DNA of 13,408 nucleotides from Pseudomonadota bacterium (lineage in GTDB: Bacteria > Pseudomonadota > Alphaproteobacteria > UBA9655), in contig JAKBAL010000011.1 of the NCBI GenBank assembly GCA_021809225.1, positions 1 through 13,408 of the forward strand, in the 5' to 3' direction. The notes beneath the pieces were generated by a model. It had not been told where the DNA came from and did no database searches. It saw nothing but the letters and a program-made list of their open reading frames with translations. Positions 1-6,703 of the stretch are shown here, piece after piece. Position numbers and translations under genes: made by a program. The number at the start of each line of letters is the position of its first letter. The stretch's first letter is position 1.

Positions 1-1062
1 ATCTGAATACAAATTTTGATGAAGCATCTTATTTAGAAGTTGCTGATTTTCTTCTTGTTCGCTTTCATTTAATTTAAAAGATTCCGTAGGTGCTAAGCAA
101 TTAATAACCATTCCTATGCATAGGTCTAATTGATAATCACTTTCATATAAAAAAGTTGGATAGGCATAATTACAAGTATTACCGTGTGCTAGGTCTACTG
201 CATGCATCGTATTTTTATTTGTAATCCACCCCCCTGTAGAAGATGGGAGGAGCTCACTGCAATTAACCTCAGATATTTTCCACAAATCACTTAAGTACTT
301 TTGATAACTTTCATCACTTATCTTAAATTCTTGATATGAAATGTTTTTCAAGAGCGATAAAAGATTTTTGGCTTTTTGGCGCAGAGAGAAATATATGCTA
401 GAATCATTGAATGTAACCCTGTATTTAAGAATTTGTTTTTTATAAGGGTAAGGTTCATCGAGCGGCGAGTAGATCCTCTCATTTTTTTCCACAGTCTCCA
501 GCGTGAGGTGGGACATAAGAAACTTTGTAGGTTCGCCAAAGTACTTTGAGTAAATTGAGAACGCAGAAAGAGAGTTTTCCAAATCTGCAAAAAAAGGAGA
601 TGAAACATTTATATCCTTTTTAAAATTTAATAATGATTCTTGCAGATAAATATCTCTGCAATAAAAAATTAAAAGATTTATTCCGATATCGTCTTTTATT
701 TTTTTTGAGGTTTGACCTTTTATGAAAGTCAAAAGGGAGAAATGTATTAATGGTCTGTTCGCGCTATTTCCTGGAGTTAATTCTTGACCTTCAAAGACCT
801 CTACAAGATTTGTTTGACGAATAATCTGCGAATTTACTCTTATATTGTAATATGTTTCTTCTATTTTTTCTAATAAATTCTTTTTCGTTGTTCCAAAATA
901 ACTTCGAGGTTCTTCTTTTATTTCTTTTTCTACTCGTTCGCAAATTTTCAAGAGAGTCTCTGAACTTTTCTTACGATCTTCCTCGAACTCTTGAATACCC
1001 AACGACATGGCTCCAGTGAGGGAAATGCAGAAAACAGATAAAATTCTTATAAACCACTTCAT
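1..1062 (-). CDS. Secreted protein of unknown family, 3' end beyond the window
   Basis: An uninterrupted frame of 354 codons runs from ATG at 1062 (minus strand) to base 1, so the C-terminus is outside the window. The start is supported by an AAGG ribosome-binding site (plus-strand 1071-1074) eight bases upstream. The N-terminus is a typical Sec signal peptide: MKWFIR, then a hydrophobic stretch ILSVFCISLTGAMS, with cleavage likely near residues 18-20. After it comes a charged, probably helical segment rich in Glu and Lys (about residues 24-75). The rest is a mixed-composition body with Cys scattered through it and Asn/Lys/Ile-rich codon use. I see no transmembrane segment after the signal and recognise no catalytic motif or family. 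The base composition is much more AT-rich than the genes from 1745 onward, which suggests recent acquisition or fast evolution. Export to the periplasm or beyond is inferred from the signal peptide only. Confidence 0.8.
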   Translation of the reverse strand, partial: MKWFIRILSVFCISLTGAMSLGIQEFEEDRKKSSETLLKICERVEKEIKEEPRSYFGTTKKNLLEKIEETYYNIRVNSQIIRQTNLVEVFEGQELTPGNSANRPLIHFSLLTFIKGQTSKKIKDDIGINLLIFYCRDIYLQESLLNFKKDINVSSPFFADLENSLSAFSIYSKYFGEPTKFLMSHLTLETVEKNERIYSPLDEPYPYKKQILKYRVTFNDSSIYFSLRQKAKNLLSLLKNISYQEFKISDESYQKYLSDLWKISEVNCSELLPSSTGGWITNKNTMHAVDLAHGNTCNYAYPTFLYESDYQLDLCIGMVINCLAPTESFKLNESEQEENQQLLNKMLHQNLYSD

Positions 1063-1365
1063 AATCAAAACCTTTTTATATAAAAAATAAAAAACAATCT
1101 ATACCTACTTTTACCCTGAATAAATTCAAAAAATAAAGTAAAAAATATTACGTATGATGAGGCGGTGAAAAAAATTAACGATAACAATATCATATTAAAA
1201 TTCAGAGCTGCAATTAATAGATAGAGATGTAAATCCCCCTAATCCCTCGCCAAATATGGAACTTTTCCCGTCACGTCCATGGCCTGACGAATCATAAAAT
1301 TCCTTATTTTTATGGAAAGGGTATCGATCTTGAAGTAAGCTTAAATAAATAAAAGGATTTAAAAA
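1063..1365. other. AT-rich intergenic region, 303 bases
   Basis: This gap separates the divergent genes ending at 1062 and starting at 1366, so it must carry promoters for both, but I find no convincing -35/-10 pair on either strand. Its one recognisable content is a remnant of a ubiH 3' end at 1239-1300 (listed separately). A plus-strand frame at 1120-1221 is open but has no usable start codon. Immediately before 1366 the sequence AAGGA, about eight to nine bases from the ATG, serves the downstream small gene. Confidence 0.6.
1239..1300 (-). pseudogene. Remnant of a ubiH-type 3' end (diverged duplicate of 1746-1806)
   Basis: Bases 1240-1300 match 1746-1806 at 55 of 61 positions without gaps, in the same orientation. 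Read on the minus strand in the ubiH frame, the fragment encodes FMIRQAMDVTGKVPYLARD followed by a TAG stop, against FMIRHAMGVTGKVPYLARD and TAA in the intact gene. Three of the four changed coding codons near the end are synonymous (CCT/CCA, GCT/GCG, CGG/AGG), so the piece diverged while coding, not after decay. Homology stops abruptly around 1301-1306. No upstream part of the gene survives. It cannot be expressed as a functional protein. It is most simply a relic of a related ubiH allele left by duplication or by recombination with foreign DNA. Confidence 0.85.
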
Positions 1366-1740
1366 ATGACAAAAATTGCTTTTAAAAACCCCAAAGGAAA
1401 TACTATTTACTGGGCTAAAATTGGATTCGATTGGGGGGCGTTCTGGGGGTTTTTCATTTTGGCAGGACTTCCTTTCTTCTTAAGAAAAATGAATGTATGG
1501 GGTGCTTATTGTCTTGGGTACCTATTGATTGGAACGGTGGGAATTACAAGTGTGCCTTATGAAGAGTTTTGGTCAGAAGTATGGGGGGCCTGCCTTATTT
1601 CCTTTGGAATAAGTATTTATTTAGGAAGTAGAGGTGGAAAAGTGACAGCTCGCCATTACATCGAAGAAGGCTATGAATTTCACACGAAAGATGAAGCCCT
1701 CCTAGCGCTGGCTAAAAACAAATGGGATTTGGAAGCATAG
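1366..1740 (+). CDS. Small inner-membrane protein, DUF2628-like
   Basis: A 124-residue protein with ATG at 1366 preceded by AAGGA. It has a soluble N-terminal strip (1-20), then aromatic-rich hydrophobic segments at about 23-41 (FDWGAFWGFFILAGLPFFL), 43-62 and 72-88, and a soluble tail. The layout of a Trp/Phe-rich FxWxAFxW-type segment, further helices, then a tail motif of the kind ARHYIEEGYEF resembles the DUF2628 group of small bacterial membrane proteins, whose members end in a similar YxxxLLEKGY stretch. That assignment is from memory of the family pattern and is moderate. No function is established for the group. The gene lies between a decayed and an intact copy of the same ubiH 3' end and converges on the intact gene with only four bases between the stop codons, so it may have arrived together with one copy of that tail. 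Confidence 0.75.
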   Translation: MTKIAFKNPKGNTIYWAKIGFDWGAFWGFFILAGLPFFLRKMNVWGAYCLGYLLIGTVGITSVPYEEFWSEVWGACLISFGISIYLGSRGGKVTARHYIEEGYEFHTKDEALLALAKNKWDLEA

Positions 1741-1744
1741 CTCC

Positions 1745-2923
1745 TTAATCCCGAGCCAAATAAGGAACTTTTCCCGTCACACCCATGGCATGACGAATCA
1801 TAAAATGCTTAAGAGGAGGCACATATTTTGTTAAACCAAAGCCAACCGTACGCACCCGCGCTAAGGTGCGGCTTTGATTGGAAAAGACACGAACAAGACC
1901 ATCCATAAGAAGAGTCATGGAAAGAATGTCCATCCGTCGCCATTGCTGATAACGATTAAGGACCGAGAGGGAGCCAGTATCGAGCCCCAATGAGAACGCA
2001 TCCGTTAGAACTTCCGCAAGAGCTGCAACGTCCCGAAGTCCTACATTAAGCCCTTGACCTGCCACCGGATGGAATGTATGGGCCGCATCCCCCACAAGAG
2101 CAAGGCGAGGATCAACGAGTCGCTTTGGCAAGCAAACGTTTAAGGGAAAGCTTCGCCGGGGACTGACAAGAGTTAACGTTCCTAGAGAAGAGCCAAAAAG
2201 CGATTGAATTTCTTCAGCAAATTCTTCCTCAGAAAGGGCTAGGAGAACTTCAGCTTTGTCTTTTTCAATGGACCAGACAAGTCCTGATTCTTGTCCAGAC
2301 CGAGGAACAAAGGCCAGAGGGCCTGAAGGCAAAAAATGTTCAAAGGCTTTGTTTTCATGTGGAAGCGTATGGGCCATATTGCAAACAATCGCTAACTGAT
2401 TATAAGACCATTTTATAAGAGGAATCTGAGCCCGCTCTCTTAAAGTTGACCCTTTCCCATCAGCCGCAATACAAAGGGGTGCCATCAGAGTTTCTCCCTG
2501 ATCGACTTCAATCAGAGCACAGGTTTGTGTCCGTTCAAATCGAAGGACTGAGCTTGGGGCAATAAAGCGAATATTTTTGAAAGATAGCACTTTTTCCAGG
2601 ATTTTAGTTTTTAAAAGGGTGCTATCAACAACATACCCTAGAGGGCCGCCCTCTACATCATCCTCATGATAGTCGACCCACTGAGGAAGGAGGCCATCGG
2701 AGGTGTGGATTGAGGTAATGGGAGTCACTTCTTCTGGCCACAGGCCTATTTTCGAGAAGATATTATAAGAACTTCGAGAGAGAGCAAAAGAACGGCCGTC
2801 CGAAAATATAGGAATATGAGGATCGAGTTGATCAATGATCGTCACCTCTAAACCTTTTTCAGCCAAAGCACAGGCCAGTGTGCCTCCCGTTAGTCCACCT
2901 CCCACAAGTATTACGTCTGTCAT
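1745..2923 (-). CDS. UbiH/UbiF/Coq6-family FAD-dependent monooxygenase (ubiquinone ring hydroxylase)
   Basis: A 392-residue flavoprotein hydroxylase of the normal length for this family. The N-terminal Rossmann motif GGGLTGG (residues 8-14) with an acidic residue ending the second strand (D31) binds the FAD adenosine. AADG at 153-156 is the DG motif. GDAAHTFHPVAGQGLN at 278-293 is the GD motif plus the family signature HPxxGQGLN. These enzymes hydroxylate the aromatic ring of ubiquinone precursors using NAD(P)H and O2. Which ring carbon is modified, and so whether it is UbiH, UbiF or the alphaproteobacterial UbiL, cannot be told from motifs alone, hence no symbol. The start ATG has AGAGAG upstream. 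It is divergent from the polyprenyl diphosphate synthase gene, which makes the quinone side chain and supports the pathway call. The last 61 bases are duplicated at 1240-1300. Confidence 0.92.
   Translation of the reverse strand: MTDVILVGGGLTGGTLACALAEKGLEVTIIDQLDPHIPIFSDGRSFALSRSSYNIFSKIGLWPEEVTPITSIHTSDGLLPQWVDYHEDDVEGGPLGYVVDSTLLKTKILEKVLSFKNIRFIAPSSVLRFERTQTCALIEVDQGETLMAPLCIAADGKGSTLRERAQIPLIKWSYNQLAIVCNMAHTLPHENKAFEHFLPSGPLAFVPRSGQESGLVWSIEKDKAEVLLALSEEEFAEEIQSLFGSSLGTLTLVSPRRSFPLNVCLPKRLVDPRLALVGDAAHTFHPVAGQGLNVGLRDVAALAEVLTDAFSLGLDTGSLSVLNRYQQWRRMDILSMTLLMDGLVRVFSNQSRTLARVRTVGFGLTKYVPPLKHFMIRHAMGVTGKVPYLARD
1746..1806. repeat. Direct repeat copy B (3' end of the intact ubiH-type gene)
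   Basis: This is the intact partner of the remnant at 1240-1300: 61 aligned bases, six mismatches, no gaps, same orientation. The two copies flank about 445 bases that contain the gene 1366-1740. The stop codon of the hydroxylase lies inside the repeat, so recombination here would not disrupt the gene. Confidence 0.85.
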
Positions 2924-2955
2924 CGATCCGCTCTCTTTTAGACTAGAATCTCAGT

Positions 2956-2966
2956 CCTAAGTTAGG
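2956..2966. promoter_or_regulatory. Perfect 11-base palindrome in the divergent ubiH/ispB upstream region
   Basis: CCTAA-G-TTAGG sits in the 84-base gap between the divergent hydroxylase and prenyl synthase genes. Position and symmetry are compatible with an operator for a dimeric regulator acting on both promoters. The motif is short and could be chance. I found no clear promoter boxes around it. Confidence 0.25.
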
Positions 2967-3007
2967 GTAAGTTAATTCTTAAAAGCAAGATAGGAAATAA
3001 AGCGTTT

Positions 3008-4012
3008 ATGATCCCCTCTCCCCACTCTTTTTACGCATCAACGCCAAGTCTTGCATCATTAACGTCTCTTTTAAGGCCTCAACTTAATGCGGTTAATGCC
3101 TGTATTCTTGAGAAAATGCAGAGTTCAGTGGACTTGATCCCTCAAATTGCAGGATACCTAGTCTCGCTGGGAGGGAAACGCTTAAGGCCCCTTTTAACCA
3201 TAGCTTCAGCTGAGCTTTGTGGGTATGAGGGAATACGCCATATTCACCTTGCCGCTTGCGTTGAGTTTATTCATACTGCAACTCTTCTTCACGATGATGT
3301 TGTGGATGAAAGCATCCTTCGCCGAGGTATGAGCACAGCTAACGCCTTATGGAGCAATAAAGCCAGCGTTCTTGTGGGCGACTTTCTTTTCAGCCGAGCC
3401 TTTGAACTCATGGTTAAGGATGGTTCACTGGACGTGCTTCAAATCCTTTCAAAGGCATCTTCTACCATAGCAGAAGGAGAAGTCATGCAACTGGCTTCGA
3501 GCCATGATTTGGGGTTAAGCCAAGAGACTTATCTACAAATCATTGGCGCCAAAACAGCGCGACTCTTTTCAGCTGCCACAGAAGTTGGGGCTGTTGTAGC
3601 AGAAACGGATGATTCAATAAGAAAAGCTTTAGCATGTTTCGGGCATAGCTTGGGAATTGCTTTTCAACTTATGGACGATGTTCTTGATTATACGGCAGAC
3701 CAAGAAAAATTGGGAAAGGCCGTTGGGGATGATTTTCGCGAAGGTAAGGTGACTCTCCCTGTGATCCTTGCTTATGAAAAAGGAGCGGATCTCACCTTTT
3801 GGAAAGAGACTTTTGAAGGGAGCGCCCGAGATGAAAGAGCGCTTACCCATGCTATCCATATTTTAAAGGAATCAGGAGCCCTTCTTAAGACAAAACTTAT
3901 TGCACAAAGTTATGTAGATGAAGCTCTTGAGTGTTTAAAAATTTTTCCCGATTCCCCCCTTAAGGAAGCCCTTCAGGACCTGGCTTATTTTTCTCTTCAT
4001 CGCGAGATGTAA
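3008..4012 (+). CDS. ispB: Long-chain all-trans polyprenyl diphosphate synthase (octaprenyl/decaprenyl type)
   Basis: A 334-residue trans-prenyltransferase of usual length. GKRLRP (56-61) binds IPP. The first Asp-rich motif DDVVD (96-100) followed by RRG (105-107), and the second DDVLD (223-227), coordinate Mg2+ and the allylic diphosphate. KT at 182-183 is the usual lysine-threonine pair, and EGEVMQL (156-162) is typical of the long-chain branch. It elongates farnesyl diphosphate with IPP to make the ubiquinone side chain. The residues before the first Asp-rich motif (EFIHTATLLH) are small, as expected for an enzyme giving a long product. Chain length (C40 or C50) cannot be fixed from sequence alone. 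The start ATG has AGGA 13 bases upstream, a rather long spacing. The gene diverges from the ubiquinone hydroxylase and is followed by a palindromic repeat. Confidence 0.92.
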   Translation: MIPSPHSFYASTPSLASLTSLLRPQLNAVNACILEKMQSSVDLIPQIAGYLVSLGGKRLRPLLTIASAELCGYEGIRHIHLAACVEFIHTATLLHDDVVDESILRRGMSTANALWSNKASVLVGDFLFSRAFELMVKDGSLDVLQILSKASSTIAEGEVMQLASSHDLGLSQETYLQIIGAKTARLFSAATEVGAVVAETDDSIRKALACFGHSLGIAFQLMDDVLDYTADQEKLGKAVGDDFREGKVTLPVILAYEKGADLTFWKETFEGSARDERALTHAIHILKESGALLKTKLIAQSYVDEALECLKIFPDSPLKEALQDLAYFSLHREM

Positions 4013-4039
4013 GACTTCTTCGAGACGAAATAAGATTTT

Positions 4040-4126
4040 CTGGATTGCCGCGGCCACTACGCGGCCTCGCAATGACGGGGTGGGGGGGATCGTCATTGCG
4101 AGGAGCTTGGCTCCGAAGCAATCCAG
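4040..4126. repeat. BIME-like pair of inverted palindromic modules
   Basis: Two modules face each other around a 13-base G-rich spacer (4078-4090). Module 1 (4040-4077) and module 2 (4091-4126, read on the minus strand) share identical ends: CTGGATTGC at one side and CCTCGCAATGACG at the other. Their middles differ (16 and 14 bases). Each middle forms its own hairpin: GCCGCG/CGCGGC with a 7-base loop (4047-4065) and GGAGC/GCTCC with a 3-base loop (4102-4114). The pair could fold into a cruciform with stems of 9 and 13 perfect pairs. It starts 28 bases after the ispB stop codon. Sequences of the type GTCATTGCGAGGAGC are known dispersed repeats in several alphaproteobacteria. A role as terminator or mRNA 3' stabiliser for ispB is inference. 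Confidence 0.85.
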
Positions 4127-4199
4127 CTTTTAAATTTTGCAATACCAAACTTTTGTTTTGATTGAGTCTAACCCTTTACACTTTAATACCGTAACTCTC

Positions 4200-4430
4200 C
4201 TAAATATCTTTGGTTAATTCTGATGTAACTAACTTTAAAGCCTCACCATAGACTTTAAAAACGTAAGCTTTTGTCTTTTTCTCTTCAGTAGCGTGTTCTA
4301 AAACAAGCTTCGTTAGCTTAATCGCTCCTTGTTGCTGAACCTTAAAAATCTCTGCCATCGTTTCAATGGAGTCCATTCCACTATCTTCAAACCAGTCTTC
4401 AAATTCTTGAGGGACCATTTTTTCTTTCAT
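4200..4430 (-). CDS. Small helical protein of unknown function
   Basis: I start this at ATG 4430 (76 residues) because GAGG lies eight bases upstream (plus-strand 4439-4442). The longer alternative from 4472 (90 residues) has no ribosome-binding site. The protein is soluble, has no signal peptide or membrane segment, and is acidic at the N-terminus (EFEDWFEDSG, residues 9-18). Residues about 19-75 have the heptad-like spacing of one or two long amphipathic helices, with a run of Gln at 32-34. The general look is like short phasin-type or coiled-coil proteins, but I do not recognise the family and make no functional claim. It diverges from pstS; the 170-base gap between them holds an inverted repeat at 4476-4496. 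Confidence 0.65.
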   Translation of the reverse strand: MKEKMVPQEFEDWFEDSGMDSIETMAEIFKVQQQGAIKLTKLVLEHATEEKKTKAYVFKVYGEALKLVTSELTKDI

Positions 4431-4475
4431 TTTCAATGCCTCTATTTTAATAATTTTGAGTATGCTTAGCATCTA

Positions 4476-4496
4476 TAAGATAACTTACTTATCTTA
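4476..4496. promoter_or_regulatory. 8-base inverted repeat with 5-base spacer, candidate operator
   Basis: TAAGATAA-CTTAC-TTATCTTA is a perfect 8+8 inverted repeat. It lies in the gap between the divergent small gene (start 4430) and pstS (start 4601). Symmetry and position suit a dimeric transcription factor. There is no T-run after it, so it is not a terminator. No regulator gene is nearby to pair with it. Confidence 0.35.
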
Positions 4497-4517
4497 CCTT
4501 ATTTTTAAATCATAAAA

Positions 4518-4547
4518 TTGACCCCTTTGTCAAAATCAAAATAACTT
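4518..4547 (+). promoter_or_regulatory. Weak candidate promoter for the pst operon
   Basis: TTGACC at 4518-4523 matches five of six bases of the sigma-70 -35 box. TAACTT at 4542-4547 matches only three of six of the -10 box, with an 18-base spacer. TTGAC and GTCAA at 4518-4533 form a small inverted repeat over the -35 region. I could not find a proper Pho box (two CTGTCAT-like repeats 11 bases apart). Confidence 0.25.
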
Positions 4548-4600
4548 GGTCTTTCGTTTCCTTTTCTGTCATACTGAAGAGAGTAAAAAGCGAGGGAAGG

Positions 4601-5572
4601 ATGGCTAAAAAAAGGAAGAGCTTTAAAAGCTTAGAGCTTTTCATTATCACGACCCTCCTGATTCAAAAAGTCCAAGGCGCACCCCCTCTTCGCATTGGGG
4701 GATCTTCCGCTGTTTTTCCCTTTGCCGCCACTGTTGCGGAACATTTCAGTTATAAAACGCACCAACCTATTCCCCTTGTTGAAGCTATCGGCACGGGTGC
4801 AGGGATCAAGCTTTTTTGTGGAAATATCAATGGCCTTGATGGCGTCATCACATCAAGACCATTGACACAAGCAGAAAGAGAAAAATGCACATCTCAAGGT
4901 ATTCCTTTTGAAGAATTTACAATTGGGCAAGATGGCCTTGTTTTGATCCAAAGCAAAAAGGTACCCCCTTTCTCTTTAACTCTTAAGGATCTTAATGAAG
5001 CGCTCGCTGAAAAAATCTCACAGGGGAAAACGTGTATCCCAAATCCTTATAAAACGTGGAATGAAATCCAAAAAGATTTTCCAATCTATCCCATTCGCGT
5101 TTTAGGCCCTGCTCCTTCATCAGGAACTTATGATGTTTTGGTTGAAAAAACCATGGGACCATGCGGACCGTTTCTCAGGCGTGATGGAGCTTATATTGAA
5201 GCACCTGCCAATGAAAACTTAATCGTTCAAAAAGTTCTGAATGCCCCCCATACGATCGGTATTGTAACTTATAGTTTTTATGATCAAAATAGGATGCGCC
5301 TCCACGCCCTTCCGCTTGAGGGAATTCTTCCTTCCGTTACCTCCATTCAGATGGGAAACTATTATTTAAGCCGCCCCCTTTATTTGTATGTTAAAACCAA
5401 TTACCGGCTTAATTTCTCGATTCTTCGTGACTATGTTATTGAATTTACATCATCTGACGCTATTGGAGAACAAGGGTATTTGACTGAAAAAGGATTGATT
5501 CCCCTTTCTGCTCAAGAACAGGATCTCATGCATAAACGGGCTCTAGGTCTAAGAAATAAGGATGCTCAATGA
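4601..5572 (+). CDS. pstS: Periplasmic phosphate-binding protein PstS
   Basis: The 323-residue substrate-binding subunit of the PstSCAB phosphate importer. A basic N-terminus (MAKKRKSFKS) and short hydrophobic core (LFIITTLLI) form a signal peptide, probably cut after VQG at about residue 26. GGSSAVFPF (33-41) and GTGAGIKLFCGN (64-75) are the first phosphate-binding loops. GVITSRPL (81-88) and PSSGTYDVL (172-180, the SGT loop) complete the site. The four cysteines after the signal (73, 96, 145, 188) could pair as disulfides. It is first in a tight operon: its TGA overlaps the pstC ATG. The start has GAGGGAAGG directly before the ATG. The family role is to deliver inorganic phosphate to the PstCA channel at low phosphate. 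Confidence 0.95.
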   Translation: MAKKRKSFKSLELFIITTLLIQKVQGAPPLRIGGSSAVFPFAATVAEHFSYKTHQPIPLVEAIGTGAGIKLFCGNINGLDGVITSRPLTQAEREKCTSQGIPFEEFTIGQDGLVLIQSKKVPPFSLTLKDLNEALAEKISQGKTCIPNPYKTWNEIQKDFPIYPIRVLGPAPSSGTYDVLVEKTMGPCGPFLRRDGAYIEAPANENLIVQKVLNAPHTIGIVTYSFYDQNRMRLHALPLEGILPSVTSIQMGNYYLSRPLYLYVKTNYRLNFSILRDYVIEFTSSDAIGEQGYLTEKGLIPLSAQEQDLMHKRALGLRNKDAQ

Positions 5573-6474
5573 GGTCTCTTTGGCTTGAAAAACTTGTTCG
5601 ATGTTTTTTCTTTCTCTGTGCTTTTAGTGCGGTGATGATTACCATTGGGATTGTGGCTTCTTTAATAGGAGAAGCCCTCCGATTTTTTGCGCGCGTTTCC
5701 CTATTTGACTTTCTCTTTGGGCTAACCTGGGCCCCTCATACGCTTCCCACGGGAGAAACGTCAGGCTTTGGGGCAATCCCACTTTTCACAGGAACCGCTC
5801 TTATTACGCTGATTGCAATGACAGTCGCTATTCCCTGCGGAACGATGGTTGCCATTTATCTGTCGGAATATGCCTCTCCCCGTAAGCGTCAACTCTTCAA
5901 ACCTCTTCTTGAAACCTTGGCAGGAATTCCCACCCTCATCTATGGATTCTTTGCCGCCACCACTCTTGGTCCTTTTTTGCGAGACTTCGCAGGCGTTTTT
6001 CACCTTTCCCTTGCGAGTGAAAGTGCTTTGAATGCTGGGCTTATCATGGGAATCATGATTTTGCCTTATATGTCTTCCTTATGTGAGGATGCTTTTCATA
6101 GCTTACCAACGACTTTGCGAGAAGGCTCAATGGGGCTTGGAGCAACTTCATCTGAAACCATTTTGCGTGTTCTTCTACCCGCTGCCTTTCCCAATCTTGT
6201 GGCCGCTTTTTTGCTCTCCCTTTCTCGAGCCATTGGAGAGACGATGATTGTGGTTATGGCTGCAGGACTTGCTGCAAATTTGACGTTTAATCCTTTTGAA
6301 GCCGTCACGACTGTCACTGTCCAAATTGTGAGTCTTTTGACGGGAGATCAAGAGTTTGATAATGCGAAAACGTTGGCCGCTTTTGGATTAGGATTTGTGT
6401 TGTTTATTATAACATTTTTCTTGAATATACTCGCCTTATATGGTGTTAAACGATACAAGAGGATTTATGGTTAA
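5569..6474 (+). CDS. pstC: Phosphate ABC transporter permease PstC
   Basis: A 301-residue inner-membrane permease. The N-terminal helix (about 11-33) leads into a short periplasmic segment, then a five-helix MetI-like core. The cytoplasmic coupling loop is at about 184-211 (REGSMGLGATSSE followed by LRVLLPAAFP), the EAA-type motif that docks on PstB. SRAIGETM at 219-226 is strongly conserved in PstC. Its length is close to the compact enteric form, without the long N-terminal extension seen in some alphaproteobacterial PstC proteins. The ATG overlaps the pstS stop (ATGA), which points to translational coupling. The gene ends eight bases into the following small membrane-protein gene. With PstA it forms the phosphate channel. 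Confidence 0.95.
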   Translation: MRSLWLEKLVRCFFFLCAFSAVMITIGIVASLIGEALRFFARVSLFDFLFGLTWAPHTLPTGETSGFGAIPLFTGTALITLIAMTVAIPCGTMVAIYLSEYASPRKRQLFKPLLETLAGIPTLIYGFFAATTLGPFLRDFAGVFHLSLASESALNAGLIMGIMILPYMSSLCEDAFHSLPTTLREGSMGLGATSSETILRVLLPAAFPNLVAAFLLSLSRAIGETMIVVMAAGLAANLTFNPFEAVTTVTVQIVSLLTGDQEFDNAKTLAAFGLGFVLFIITFFLNILALYGVKRYKRIYG

Positions 6475-6703
6475 AAAACATCTCCCTGAAGCCAATGATA
6501 ATGAGAAAATCCACATCGAGGTGGAAAGCTGGCAATGGGAACCAACCTCCTCTCGCTTTACCTGGAAGCATGGGGTGGCACTTGCTCTTCTTATTGCAGT
6601 TGCCATTTTGTTTGCCTTTGGATTTTTAATTATTGCAGGGGTTATTCTCCTTGCTGCTATTATTCTCAAACTTTTCTCATTCCTCTTTAAAAAACTCTCA
6701 TGA
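6467..6703 (+). CDS. Small membrane protein inside the pst operon (unknown)
   Basis: A 78-residue protein. I choose ATG 6467 because AGAGG stands five to seven bases upstream. The upstream start at 6440 would add nine residues inside pstC without a ribosome-binding site. Residues 1-36 are polar and charged (basic KK at 3-4, acidic and Trp-containing 17-27). Residues about 37-67 are continuously hydrophobic, long enough for one long helix or a tight hairpin around FGF (51-53), and the end is basic (FKKLS). It overlaps pstC by eight bases and its TGA overlaps the pstA ATG, so it is built into the translational chain of the operon. I recognise no family. Location suggests a role in assembly or regulation of the PstCA permease, which is inference from position only. 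Confidence 0.75.
   Translation: MVKKHLPEANDNEKIHIEVESWQWEPTSSRFTWKHGVALALLIAVAILFAFGFLIIAGVILLAAIILKLFSFLFKKLS

Noticed and set aside
348..608. 86-residue minus-strand open frame at 348-608
   Set aside because: It lies inside the 354-codon minus-strand gene 1-1062 in another frame. The longer frame has a signal peptide and ribosome-binding site, so the short one is a shadow.
1120..1224. Plus-strand open frame ending in a Tyr-Asp-Glu-Ala-Val-Lys-Lys type sequence
   Set aside because: It has no start codon with a ribosome-binding site and is only 34 codons. It may be a gene remnant or chance in AT-rich DNA.
3960..4148. 62-residue minus-strand open frame containing RSQAPRNDD and IARPRSGRGNP
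   Set aside because: It is the translation of the palindromic repeat 4040-4126 and part of ispB. Peptides of this kind are common false genes over this repeat type.
4566..4572. CTGTCAT upstream of pstS as a Pho box
   Set aside because: Only one half-site is present. The heptamers 11 bases on either side (CGTTTCC and AAGAGAG) do not match the second CTGTCAT repeat, so PhoB control cannot be claimed.
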